A DNA stretch of 64,000 bases from Curtobacterium flaccumfaciens (GTDB lineage: Bacteria; Actinomycetota; Actinomycetes; Actinomycetales; Microbacteriaceae), in assembly GCF_013359815.1 (NCBI RefSeq), contig NZ_JABMCF010000036.1, positions 186,001 through 250,000 of the forward strand, in the 5' to 3' direction. A model generated the notes under the pieces. That model saw only the letters and a program-made list of their open reading frames with translations. It made no database searches and was not told the origin of the DNA. Shown here one piece after another: positions 51,254 through 59,059 of the stretch (its first letter is position 1; every line of letters starts with the position of its first letter). A program made the translations under genes and the position numbers.

Positions 51254-52714
51254 GTGGAGCACTGGCTCAGCGTCGTCATCACCGTCCTGCTGGTCCTGCT
51301 GGACCTGGCGATCCGCGTCTTCTCGATCATCTACGTCCCGATCAACCGGAAGCCGCAGACCGCGACGGCGTGGCTGCTCGCGATCTTCCTCATCCCCTAC
51401 ATCGGCTTCATCGTCTTCCTGGTCATCGGGTCGACGAAGCTCCCCCGCGCCCGTCGCGAGAAGCAGACCGAGATCAACGCGTACATCCTCGAGCAGACCG
51501 AGGGCATCGAGCGGGTCCGCCGTGACCACCCGTGGCCCGCGTGGCTCGAGAGCGTCACGCGGCTCAACCGCGAACTCGGTGCGATGCCGTTGGTCGGTGG
51601 CAACTCCGCGGAGCTCTACCCCGACTCCGAGGAGTCCATCGCCGAGATGACCCGGGCGATCGACCAGTCCCGCCGGTTCGTGCACGTCGAGTTCTACATC
51701 GCGACGCTCGACGACACCACGCGCCCGTTCTTCGAAGCGCTCGCGCGGGCGCAGGCACGTGGCGTCACCGTGCGGTTCCTGCTCGACCACTGGGCCAGCC
51801 GCGGCTACCCGGGCTACAAGGACACCCTGTCGTTCATGGACCAGGCGGGCATCGAGTGGCACCTGATGCTGCCCCTCCTGCCGCTGCAGGGGAAGTTCCA
51901 GCGCCCCGACCTCCGCAACCACCGGAAGATCATGGTGCTCGACGGCTCGGTCGCGTTCACCGGCTCGCAGAACCTGATCGACGCGTCCTACGACATCAAG
52001 TCCCACGTCGAGAAGGGCATGGTCTACAAGGACCTGTTCGCCCGGTTCGAGGGACCGGTCGTCGCGGGGCTCAACGCCCTGTTCGTCACGGACTGGTACA
52101 GCGAGACCGACGAGCTGCTGCTGCGCGAGAGCGACCCCGTCCAGCGGGCCGACCGCGGCGACGCGCTCGACTGCCAGGTGGTGCCGTCCGGCCCGGGGTT
52201 CGACGGCGAGAACAACCTGCGCCTGTTCAACGCACTGCTCTACTCGGCGCAGCAGAAGGTCTCGATCACGTCGCCGTACTTCGTGCCGGACGACTCGATG
52301 CTCTACGCCATCACCACGACGGCGCAGCGCGGCGTCGAGGTCGAGCTGTTCGTCGGCGAGATGGGCGACCACGCCATGACGTGGCACGCACAGCGCTCGT
52401 ACTACGAGGGACTGCTCCGCGCCGGTGTGCGGATCTGGCTGTACCGCGCGCCGACGATCCTGCACGCGAAGCACTTCACCATCGACGACGAGGTGTCGGT
52501 GATCGGGTCGAGCAACATGGACATGCGCTCGTTCAGCCTGAACCTCGAGGTCTCCGTGATGGTGCGCGGTCACCGCTTCGTGGACGCCCTGCGCGAGGTG
52601 CAGGAAGCGTACAAGGAGCACAGCTTCGAGCTCACGCTCGACGCGTGGGTCGACCGTCCGCGCCGGTCCAAGGTGCTCGACAACGTCGCGCGGCTCACGG
52701 CGGCGCTGCAGTAG
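51254..52714 (+). CDS. cls: Cardiolipin synthase (PLD type)
   Basis: 486 residues. Two N-terminal membrane helices (about 5-25 and 38-58) are followed by two phospholipase-D domains with HKD motifs: NHRKIMVLDGSVAFTGSQN and HAKHFTIDDEVSVIGSSNMD. It joins phosphatidylglycerol units into cardiolipin at the membrane. The start GTG 51254 precedes the first helix; no strong ribosome site is seen. It may be co-transcribed with yajQ (39-bp gap). Its last 20 bases with stop codon are repeated 366 bp downstream. Confidence 0.93.
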   Translation: MEHWLSVVITVLLVLLDLAIRVFSIIYVPINRKPQTATAWLLAIFLIPYIGFIVFLVIGSTKLPRARREKQTEINAYILEQTEGIERVRRDHPWPAWLESVTRLNRELGAMPLVGGNSAELYPDSEESIAEMTRAIDQSRRFVHVEFYIATLDDTTRPFFEALARAQARGVTVRFLLDHWASRGYPGYKDTLSFMDQAGIEWHLMLPLLPLQGKFQRPDLRNHRKIMVLDGSVAFTGSQNLIDASYDIKSHVEKGMVYKDLFARFEGPVVAGLNALFVTDWYSETDELLLRESDPVQRADRGDALDCQVVPSGPGFDGENNLRLFNALLYSAQQKVSITSPYFVPDDSMLYAITTTAQRGVEVELFVGEMGDHAMTWHAQRSYYEGLLRAGVRIWLYRAPTILHAKHFTIDDEVSVIGSSNMDMRSFSLNLEVSVMVRGHRFVDALREVQEAYKEHSFELTLDAWVDRPRRSKVLDNVARLTAALQ

Positions 52715-53083
52715 CCGAGGCTGTCGCACCGTCGCACCGTGCGTCGTCCTCCACCCGGTGCGACCTTGGCCGCACCGTGCGTCGCGACAGCGGGGCACCC
52801 GGCGAGCAAGCCCGCGGCGAACGGACAACCGCGCACCGTGCGGGTCGTTCCGGGCCGGTTCAGGATGCCGTGCGCCACGCGTCGCACAACCAACCACGCA
52901 CGGTGCAGACGGGAGGCCCGGGTCGGCTCCGTCGCGCACCGTGCGTCGTCCTCCACCCGGTGCGACCTTGGCCGCACCGTGCGTCGCGACAGCGGGGCAC
53001 CCGGCGAGCAAGCCCGCGGCGAACGGAGAACCCTGCACCGTGCGGTGGGCGTTCCGTGGCTCACGGCGGCGCTGCAGTAGCCG
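52692..53083. repeat. 26-bp direct repeat of the cls 3' end flanking a 340-bp island
   Basis: GGCTCACGGCGGCGCTGCAG and the next six bases (TAGCCG, including the cls stop) occur exactly at 52692-52717 and 53058-53083. Between them is 340 bp of repeat-rich DNA with no gene. An exact copy of a gene's 3' end at both borders is what site-specific insertion leaves behind; unequal duplication is the alternative. No integrase is present. Confidence 0.7.
52733..53045. repeat. Tandem CACCGTGCG-rich repeat after cls, two units of 202-bp period
   Basis: Units start at 52733 and 52935 and agree almost fully over about 110 bp: CGCACCGTGCG, CCACCCGGTGCGACC, a second CACCGTGCGTCGCGACAG, GGGGCACCCGGCGAGCAAG, then CGGCGAACGGA. 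The order of motifs recalls the spacer at 1.7-2.2 kb. The stretch 52715-53116 otherwise shows nothing coding. Confidence 0.75.
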
Positions 53084-53116
53084 TCTGGAGGCCCGGCGCG
53101 GGTCCGCCAGGTGCGC

Positions 53117-54232
53117 TCAGCGCATCGGGACGAGGGACGCCAGGGCCCCGACCACCCGCTCGAGCGGGCCGCGACCGAGGAACCGCCGCCACAGCATCGC
53201 GAAGACCACCGAGCCGAGGGCGAACCAACCCCAGGCCTCGGCCGACTCGGGGTACGTCGGCAGCATCGCGATGACCACGAGGTGCCCCGAGTACACCGTC
53301 AGCGGCATCGACCCCACGGCCGCCAGGGGGAACGCGATCCGCTCGGCGACGGGCCCGCGGCCGTCGAACACGAGCAGGCAGAGGGCGATCACCGCGACCG
53401 CCACCCCGGCCGTCCCCACCACGTCGACGACCGACGACGAGTGGTCGCGCGGGGACAGGAACAGCTGCGCGAGGGCCTGACCGGGGGTCGAGGCCTCGCC
53501 CGCGTACGGGACCCCGGGGAACGCCAGGGCCGCGTCGTCGGGCAGCGGGGCGAGGACGGACCCGGCGACGTACGCGGTGGCGGCGACCAGTGCGCCGGAC
53601 GCCAGGAGCAGGACCTGCCGGCCACGGTCCTCCAGGCCGGCCCGGGCGACCGCGAGCCCCACCAGGACGTACGCCAGGAAGGTGACCACGGGGTAGACCA
53701 GGCCGAGCTGGACGCCGATCATGCCGGCGTCCGCGTAGGCCGGCGCGATCGTCAGCGCGGCGAGCGGCGACAGCACCGCGCAGAGCGCGGCGATGCCGAG
53801 CAGCGCCGCCGGTCGGACGCGGAGCACCGGAACCACGAGCAGGAACAGCACGCCGTAGGTCGGCAGGATGACGTACACGGGGGTGTCGAGCGCCATCAGG
53901 GCGAATCCGATGACGACGACCACGACGGCGCGGATCGCGAGCCGGGCACGGATGCGGCCGATGGTGGGCGGGCCGGGCGGGTCGGTGCGGCCGCTCGTCA
54001 GACCGATCGAGACGCCGGCGAGGACCGCGAACAGCGTGGACGGGCGCCCCTGGGCGACGGCGGTCCAGGTGGCCGGGTCGGTCCAGTCGAGCTGCTCCGC
54101 GATGCCGCCGATGTGTGCGGCCATCATGCCGAGCAGCGCGACCGCACGGGCCACGTCGACGCCCTGCAGCCGCATCCCCGACGCGGACGCGCCCCGCACC
54201 GCTGTGGGCGGGACGGGGCGCGTGTCGGTCAT
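53117..54232 (-). CDS. Multi-pass membrane acyltransferase-like protein (DUF1624/DUF418 type)
   Basis: 371 residues with about ten membrane helices. GVDVARAVALLGMMAAHIGG at the start, STLFAVLAGVSIGL, TVYSGHLVVIAM and a charged cytosolic end match the heparan-alpha-glucosaminide N-acetyltransferase-like / DUF418 membrane family, which moves acyl groups onto sugars across the membrane. Donor and acceptor are unknown. The start ATG 54232 lies 5 bp after the fpr stop, so it is translated with fpr; the longer frame upstream is antisense noise. Confidence 0.82.
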   Translation of the reverse strand: MTDTRPVPPTAVRGASASGMRLQGVDVARAVALLGMMAAHIGGIAEQLDWTDPATWTAVAQGRPSTLFAVLAGVSIGLTSGRTDPPGPPTIGRIRARLAIRAVVVVVIGFALMALDTPVYVILPTYGVLFLLVVPVLRVRPAALLGIAALCAVLSPLAALTIAPAYADAGMIGVQLGLVYPVVTFLAYVLVGLAVARAGLEDRGRQVLLLASGALVAATAYVAGSVLAPLPDDAALAFPGVPYAGEASTPGQALAQLFLSPRDHSSSVVDVVGTAGVAVAVIALCLLVFDGRGPVAERIAFPLAAVGSMPLTVYSGHLVVIAMLPTYPESAEAWGWFALGSVVFAMLWRRFLGRGPLERVVGALASLVPMR

Positions 54233-54237
54233 GGTCG

Positions 54238-55611
54238 TCAGCTCGTCGGGGCGTCGACGCGTCCGAGCGAGACCTCGATCATCTCGTCGCGCGGCACCAC
54301 CTTGATGCGCTCGCGCCCGTCGACCGCGCCGAGCGCCTGCTCGTGGGTGTCGAGGTGGTGCCAGCCCTCGAGGTCGGTGTACTCGACACCGCGCTCGCGG
54401 AGCAGGGCCGGGATCGCCTCGTCGGAAGGGTCCTCCGGGGTCCACCAGCTCGCCTGGTCGTTGACGATGTGCTGCACGGTCTCCATCGCGTCGGACTTCG
54501 TGTGCCCGATGAGCCCGACCGGACCGCGCTTGATCCAGCCGGTGGCGTACACCCCGGGGATCTGCTGGTTGTCGTCGTCGAGGACCTGGCCCTCGTGGTT
54601 CGGGATGACACCGTGCCGCTCGTCGAACGGCACACCGGGCAGCGGGGAACCGAAGTACCCGACCGCGCGGTAGGCGGCCTGGATCGGGATCTCGCGGATC
54701 TCGCCGGTGCCCTCGACGCCGCCCTCGCCGTTCGGACGGGTGCGCTCGTAGCGGATGGCGGTCAGCTTGCCCTGCTCGTCGCCGACGAACTCGATCGGCT
54801 TCGCGTAGAAGTGCAGGTGGAGCCGACGGCTGGCCTGGCCGACCTCGCGCGTGCGCCACTGCTCGAGGACACGGTTGATCACCATGACCTGCTTGTTCGT
54901 CGCGATCGCGGTCTTCGACGCCTCGTCGTGGTCGAAGTCCTCGTCGTAGACCACCATGTCGACGTCACGGACCTCGCCGAGCTCGCGGAGCTCGAGCGGC
55001 GTGAACTTCACCTGCGCCGGACCACGGCGGCCGAAGACGTGCACGTCCGTGACGGGCGATGCCTTGAGGCCCTCGTAGACGTTCGCGGGGATCTCGGTCG
55101 GCAGCAGGTCGTCGGCGTGCTTCGCCAGCATGCGCGAGACGTCGAGGGCGACGTTGCCGACGCCGATGACCGCGACGCTCTCGGCGTTCAGCGGCCAGGT
55201 GCGCGGGACGTCGGGGTGGCCGTCGAACCAGCTCACGAACTCGGCGGCGCCGTACGAGCCGTCGAGGTCGACACCGGGGATGTCGAGGTCGGCGTCCTTG
55301 ATCGCACCGGTCGAGAACACCACCGCGTTGTAGTGCTTCTTGAGGTCCTCGAGGGTGATGTCCTCGCCGTAGCGGACGTTGCCGAACAGCCGGACGACCC
55401 CGCGGTCGAGGACGTCACGCAGGGCGTTGATGATGCCCTTGATGCGCGGGTGGTCGGGCGCGACGCCGTACCGGACCAGGCCGTAGGGCGCGGGGAGCTG
55501 CTCGAACAGGTCGATCGACACGTCGTAGCCGTGCGCCTCGCGCAGCAGGATGTCCGCGGCGTAGATGCCGGCCGGGCCGGCGCCGACGATGGCGAGTCGG
55601 AGGGTGGGCAC
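54238..55611 (-). CDS. fprA: FAD-dependent ferredoxin-NADP+ reductase (FprA type)
   Basis: 457 residues, adrenodoxin-reductase-like. The FAD site LAIVGAGPAGIYAAD (GxGxxG at 10-15), VRYGVAPDHPRIKGI, the NADP site VIGVGNVALDVSRML, GRRGPAQVKFTPLEL and the C-terminal YATGWIKRGPVGLIGHTKSD are all in family order. It passes electrons between NADPH and ferredoxin. The GTG start follows GGAGACG. It leads a two-gene unit with the membrane acyltransferase-like gene. Confidence 0.94.
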   Translation of the reverse strand: MPTLRLAIVGAGPAGIYAADILLREAHGYDVSIDLFEQLPAPYGLVRYGVAPDHPRIKGIINALRDVLDRGVVRLFGNVRYGEDITLEDLKKHYNAVVFSTGAIKDADLDIPGVDLDGSYGAAEFVSWFDGHPDVPRTWPLNAESVAVIGVGNVALDVSRMLAKHADDLLPTEIPANVYEGLKASPVTDVHVFGRRGPAQVKFTPLELRELGEVRDVDMVVYDEDFDHDEASKTAIATNKQVMVINRVLEQWRTREVGQASRRLHLHFYAKPIEFVGDEQGKLTAIRYERTRPNGEGGVEGTGEIREIPIQAAYRAVGYFGSPLPGVPFDERHGVIPNHEGQVLDDDNQQIPGVYATGWIKRGPVGLIGHTKSDAMETVQHIVNDQASWWTPEDPSDEAIPALLRERGVEYTDLEGWHHLDTHEQALGAVDGRERIKVVPRDEMIEVSLGRVDAPTS

Positions 55612-55650
55612 TGATCGTCTCCAGTTCGTTCGGGTGGGGGTTCCCGGGGG

Positions 55651-55690
55651 CCTCCCGACCGGGCCGCCGTGGGCGTGCGCCGTCGGGAGG
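55651..55690 (-). terminator. Hairpin after the polyprenyl synthase gene
   Basis: CCTCCCGAC (55651-55659) pairs exactly with GTCGGGAGG (55682-55690), loop GC-rich. It is 5 bp past the synthase stop and carries the GGGAGG stem motif seen in other terminators here. Confidence 0.6.
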
Positions 55691-55695
55691 GGTGT

Positions 55696-56772
55696 TCAGC
55701 GGCTTCGGTCGACGACGGAGTCCGCGAAGCGGGTGAGTGCCCGTTTCACGGTGCCGTCGGGGAGCGGGGCGAGGGCGGCGACGGCTTCGCGGGCCCAGGC
55801 GACGGCGACGGCTCGGGTCGCCGCGGTGGCCTCGTGCTCGCGGAGCGCGGCGACGGCCGACTGGTACGGCGCGGAGTCGACCACGTCGTCGGGCGCACCG
55901 TTGACGTCGCGCTCGATGCGCTCGACCAGGTGCTGCGCGGAGGGGTCGGTCGCGGCCATCCGGCGCAGCTGCAGGACCGGCAGGGTGTCGACACCAGCGC
56001 GCAGGTCGTTGCCGGCGATCTTGCCGGTCTTGTCCGTCGCGGGGGCGAGGTCGATGACGTCGTCGACGAGCTGGAAGGCCACGCCGACCTTCTCGCCGAA
56101 GGTGCCGACGGCGTCCAGGTAGGCGCGGTCGGCACCGGAGAACATCACGCCGGCGCGGGCGGCGGTGGCGATGAGCGAGCCGGTCTTGTCGCTGAGCACC
56201 TGGATGTAGTGCTCGAGCGGGTCGTCGTCCGGCTGCGGCCCCGTGGTCTCGTGCAGCTGCCCCATGCAGAGGCGCTGGAAGGTCTCGGCCTGCATCCGGA
56301 TGCCCTCGGTGCCGAGGTCGGCGGTGATCAGGCTGGCGCGGGCGAAGAGCAGGTCGCCGGTGAGGATCGCCACGTTGTTGCCGTAGGTGATCTGCGCGGC
56401 GGGGACCCCGCGGCGCACGGGCGCCTCGTCCATGACGTCGTCGTGGTACAGCGACGCCAGGTGCGTGGTCTCGATGCTCACCGCGGCCTTGACCACGGCG
56501 TCGGTCACGCCGTCACCGAGCTGGGCGATGAGGAGCGTCAGGGTCGGACGGATGCGCTTGCCACCGGCGGACAGCAGGTACCGGCTGGTGGTGTCGGCGA
56601 GGGTGTCGGTGGAGCGCATGGCGTCCTCGAGCCCCTGCTCGACGAGCTCGAGCCCGTCGTCGACCGCGGAGATGAAGCGTCGGTCGGCAGGCGTGGCGAA
56701 CAACCGCTCGCCGATGCCCAGCGATGCGCGCAGGCTCGGCGCGCGACGTGCGACCGGGACGCTCGGATTCAA
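55696..56772 (-). CDS. Polyprenyl diphosphate synthase (menaquinone side chain type)
   Basis: 358 residues from a TTG start (56772) with GGAG 6 nt upstream. The first Asp-rich motif is in LYHDDVMDEAPVRRG and the second in QLVDDVIDL; GGKRIRPTL is the substrate-binding block. It elongates isopentenyl diphosphate chains; placed among men genes it most likely makes the side chain that MenA attaches. Chain length is not readable by eye. It follows menG by 31 bp. Confidence 0.92.
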   Translation of the reverse strand: MNPSVPVARRAPSLRASLGIGERLFATPADRRFISAVDDGLELVEQGLEDAMRSTDTLADTTSRYLLSAGGKRIRPTLTLLIAQLGDGVTDAVVKAAVSIETTHLASLYHDDVMDEAPVRRGVPAAQITYGNNVAILTGDLLFARASLITADLGTEGIRMQAETFQRLCMGQLHETTGPQPDDDPLEHYIQVLSDKTGSLIATAARAGVMFSGADRAYLDAVGTFGEKVGVAFQLVDDVIDLAPATDKTGKIAGNDLRAGVDTLPVLQLRRMAATDPSAQHLVERIERDVNGAPDDVVDSAPYQSAVAALREHEATAATRAVAVAWAREAVAALAPLPDGTVKRALTRFADSVVDRSR

Positions 56773-56803
56773 GTGCTGCTCCGTCTTCGGGGGTGGTGAC
56801 CGG

Positions 56804-57595
56804 TCAGTCGGCGGCCGGGTCGACGCGCGGCTGCTCGCCGGTGTTCTGGTGGTCACGGCGGGCCTTCGCACGCCGTGCCGCGGACTCGCGCACCGTGTCG
56901 GCGACGGGCTTGCGGCCACGGTGCAGTGCGACGATACCGGCCGTCAGGTTGCGGTAGGCGACCACCGAGAAGCCGACACCGCGGAGCCACTGGGTGAGCA
57001 CCTGCTGGTCGGGCCACGCGTCGATCGACTCGGCGAGGTAGCGGTAGGCGGCCGGGTTGCTGCTCGAGAGCCGCGCGATGCCCGGGAGCACGCGCTTCAG
57101 GTAGGTGCCGTAGCCGAGGCGCAGCAGGGCACGGGGCGGCGTCGAGAACTCACAGATGACGACGCGGCCACCGGGCTTCAGGACGCGCAGCATCTCGGCG
57201 AGCGCCTGCTTCGGGTCGTTCACGTTGCGCAGCCCGAACGAGATCGTGACGGCGTCGAACGTGTCGTCGTCGAAGGGCAGCTGCTCGGCGTCGCCCTCGA
57301 CGAAGGTGATCTCGGGGTGGCGTTCACGGCCGACGGCGATCATGCCGGCGGACAGGTCGAGCGCGGTGACCTCGGCGCCCTTCTTGGCGAAGGCCGCTGC
57401 ACTGGTCCCAGTGCCCGCGGCGATGTCGAGGACCTTCTCGCCGGGCTGCGGGTCGACCGCGCGGACCGTCGCGACACGCCACAGCGGGGCGTTGCCCGCC
57501 GACAGGATGTCGTTCGTGAGGTCGTACTTGGCCGCGACGTCGTCGAACATCGCCGCCACCTCGTCCGGGCGCTTGTTCAGGTCCGCTCTGCTCAC
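56804..57595 (-). CDS. menG: Demethylmenaquinone methyltransferase
   Basis: 263 residues (also called ubiE). [21 protein letters not shown] at the start, the SAM motif [43 protein letters not shown] and [13 protein letters not shown] are the MenG/UbiE signatures. It performs the last step of menaquinone synthesis, C-methylation of the naphthoquinone ring. TAGGAT (57608-57603) is 7 nt from the GTG start: leaderless. Divergent from menF. Confidence 0.95.
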   Translation of the reverse strand: MSRADLNKRPDEVAAMFDDVAAKYDLTNDILSAGNAPLWRVATVRAVDPQPGEKVLDIAAGTGTSAAAFAKKGAEVTALDLSAGMIAVGRERHPEITFVEGDAEQLPFDDDTFDAVTISFGLRNVNDPKQALAEMLRVLKPGGRVVICEFSTPPRALLRLGYGTYLKRVLPGIARLSSSNPAAYRYLAESIDAWPDQQVLTQWLRGVGFSVVAYRNLTAGIVALHRGRKPVADTVRESAARRAKARRDHQNTGEQPRVDPAAD

Positions 57596-57681
57596 ACGGT
57601 CAATCCTAGAGGTCCCGACCGAGCGTTCACCGGACTCGCAGCCACCCGGGCGGTGCGGGATCGGCGCGTAGCATCGGAGCC

Positions 57682-58941
57682 GTGACCCGAACCACCACGG
57701 CGGCGCCCCCGCTGACGGTCTCGACCCGGATCCTCGACGACCCGGGCGCCGTCCTCCGCCACACGCTCCGCGACCGTCCCCTCGCCTTCGTCCGGAACGG
57801 CGACGGCATCGTCGGCATCGGTGAGGCGCTCCGGTTCACGTTCACCGGCCCGAACCGGATGCGGGACGCCGCGGCCCTCTGGCGCAGCATCGTCGAGACC
57901 GCCGTCGTCGACGACCCGGTGCAGCTGCGCGGTTCGGGGCTCGTCGCGTTCGGGTCGTTCGCCTTCGCCGACGACTCCGCCGACGAGAGCGTGCTCATCG
58001 TGCCCCGGGTGGTCCTCGGTCGGCGGCGCGGCAAGGCCTGGCTGACCGCGATCGACACCACGCTCGGCGCGGAGCCCCTGGCCTTCACCCGGACCTCGGT
58101 CCCGGTCCCCCACGTCGGGCCGCACGTCTCCGTGGCGCTGCGTCCGGGGCACATCGACGAGGACACCTACGCCGCCAACGTGACCGAGGCGGTCCGCCGC
58201 ATCGTGGCCGGGAGCGCCCGCAAGGTGGTGCTCGCCCGCGACCTCGTCGGCACGCTGCCGCCCGGAGCCGACCGACGGGCAGTCCTGCTCGACCTCGCGG
58301 CCGCCTACCCGCAGTGCGTGACCTTCGCGGTGGACGGACTGGTCGGCGCCACCCCCGAGACCCTCGCCCGCACCGACGGCACGCGGTTGACCGCTCGGGT
58401 GCTCGCCGGCAGCGCCGCCCGGGGCACCGACGAGGTGTCCGACCGGGCCGCCGCCGAGGCCCTGGCCAGCAGCGCCAAGGACGTCGAGGAGCACACCTTC
58501 GCGATCGACAGCCTGCTCGCGGCCCTCGCACCGCTCGCGACGGACCTGCGCGCCGACGCCGAACCGTTCCGGCTGCAGCTGCCGAACCTGTGGCACCTGG
58601 CGACCGACGTGCAGGCCACGCTGCCGCCCGACACCACGTCGCTGGACGTCGCCGACGCCCTGCACCCGACGGCCGCGGTCGCCGGGACCCCGACGGACGT
58701 GGCCGTGCGGCTCGTCGCCGAGCTCGAGGGCGTCGACCGCGGCCGCTACGCCGGGCCGGTCGGCTGGATGAGCGCGACGGGCGACGGCGAGTGGATGCTC
58801 GCGCTCCGCAGCGCCCGGATCGACGACGACGGCACCGTGCGGGCCTGGGCGGGGGCCGGGATCGTCGCCGGTTCGGAGCCGGCGCGCGAGGTCGCCGAGA
58901 CGGCCCTGAAGTTCCGGCCGATCACCGACGCGCTGGCCTGA
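57682..58941 (+). CDS. menF: Isochorismate synthase
   Basis: 419 residues of the chorismate-binding family. The C-terminal catalytic part has [49 protein letters not shown] and [20 protein letters not shown]. It converts chorismate to isochorismate, entering menaquinone synthesis; no nearby siderophore genes suggest entC. TAGCAT (57669-57674) lies 7 nt before the GTG: leaderless. It converges on menD across a five-copy minisatellite. Confidence 0.93.
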   Translation: MTRTTTAAPPLTVSTRILDDPGAVLRHTLRDRPLAFVRNGDGIVGIGEALRFTFTGPNRMRDAAALWRSIVETAVVDDPVQLRGSGLVAFGSFAFADDSADESVLIVPRVVLGRRRGKAWLTAIDTTLGAEPLAFTRTSVPVPHVGPHVSVALRPGHIDEDTYAANVTEAVRRIVAGSARKVVLARDLVGTLPPGADRRAVLLDLAAAYPQCVTFAVDGLVGATPETLARTDGTRLTARVLAGSAARGTDEVSDRAAAEALASSAKDVEEHTFAIDSLLAALAPLATDLRADAEPFRLQLPNLWHLATDVQATLPPDTTSLDVADALHPTAAVAGTPTDVAVRLVAELEGVDRGRYAGPVGWMSATGDGEWMLALRSARIDDDGTVRAWAGAGIVAGSEPAREVAETALKFRPITDALA

Positions 58942-58952
58942 GGCAGGCGCGC

Positions 58953-59037
58953 GACCCACGCGGCCGCGCGATCCACGCGGTCGCGGGATCCACGCGGTCG
59001 CGGGATCCACGCGGTCGCGCGACCCTCGTGGCCGCGC
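58953..59037. repeat. Minisatellite, 17 bp x 5
   Basis: Five head-to-tail 17-bp units start at 58953, 58970, 58987, 59004 and 59021 with consensus GATCCACGCGGTCGCGG. The middle three differ at one base and the outer two are diverged. It fills most of the 118-bp gap between the convergent menF and menD stops and is a possible strain-typing VNTR. Confidence 0.9.
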
Positions 59038-59059
59038 GGTCCCGACAGCCGCTGGCCGG

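Noticed and set aside
52718..53057. An insertion sequence after cls
   Set aside because: There is no transposase frame and no terminal inverted repeats. The border feature is a copy of the gene's 3' end, so it is reported as a possible integration scar only.
57682..58941. EntC-type isochorismate synthase for a siderophore
   Set aside because: No siderophore genes are nearby and the gene is embedded among men genes, so menF is the simpler call.
58953..59037. Possible CRISPR array (regularly spaced repeats)
   Set aside because: The 17-bp units are directly head to tail with no spacers, and no cas gene is present.
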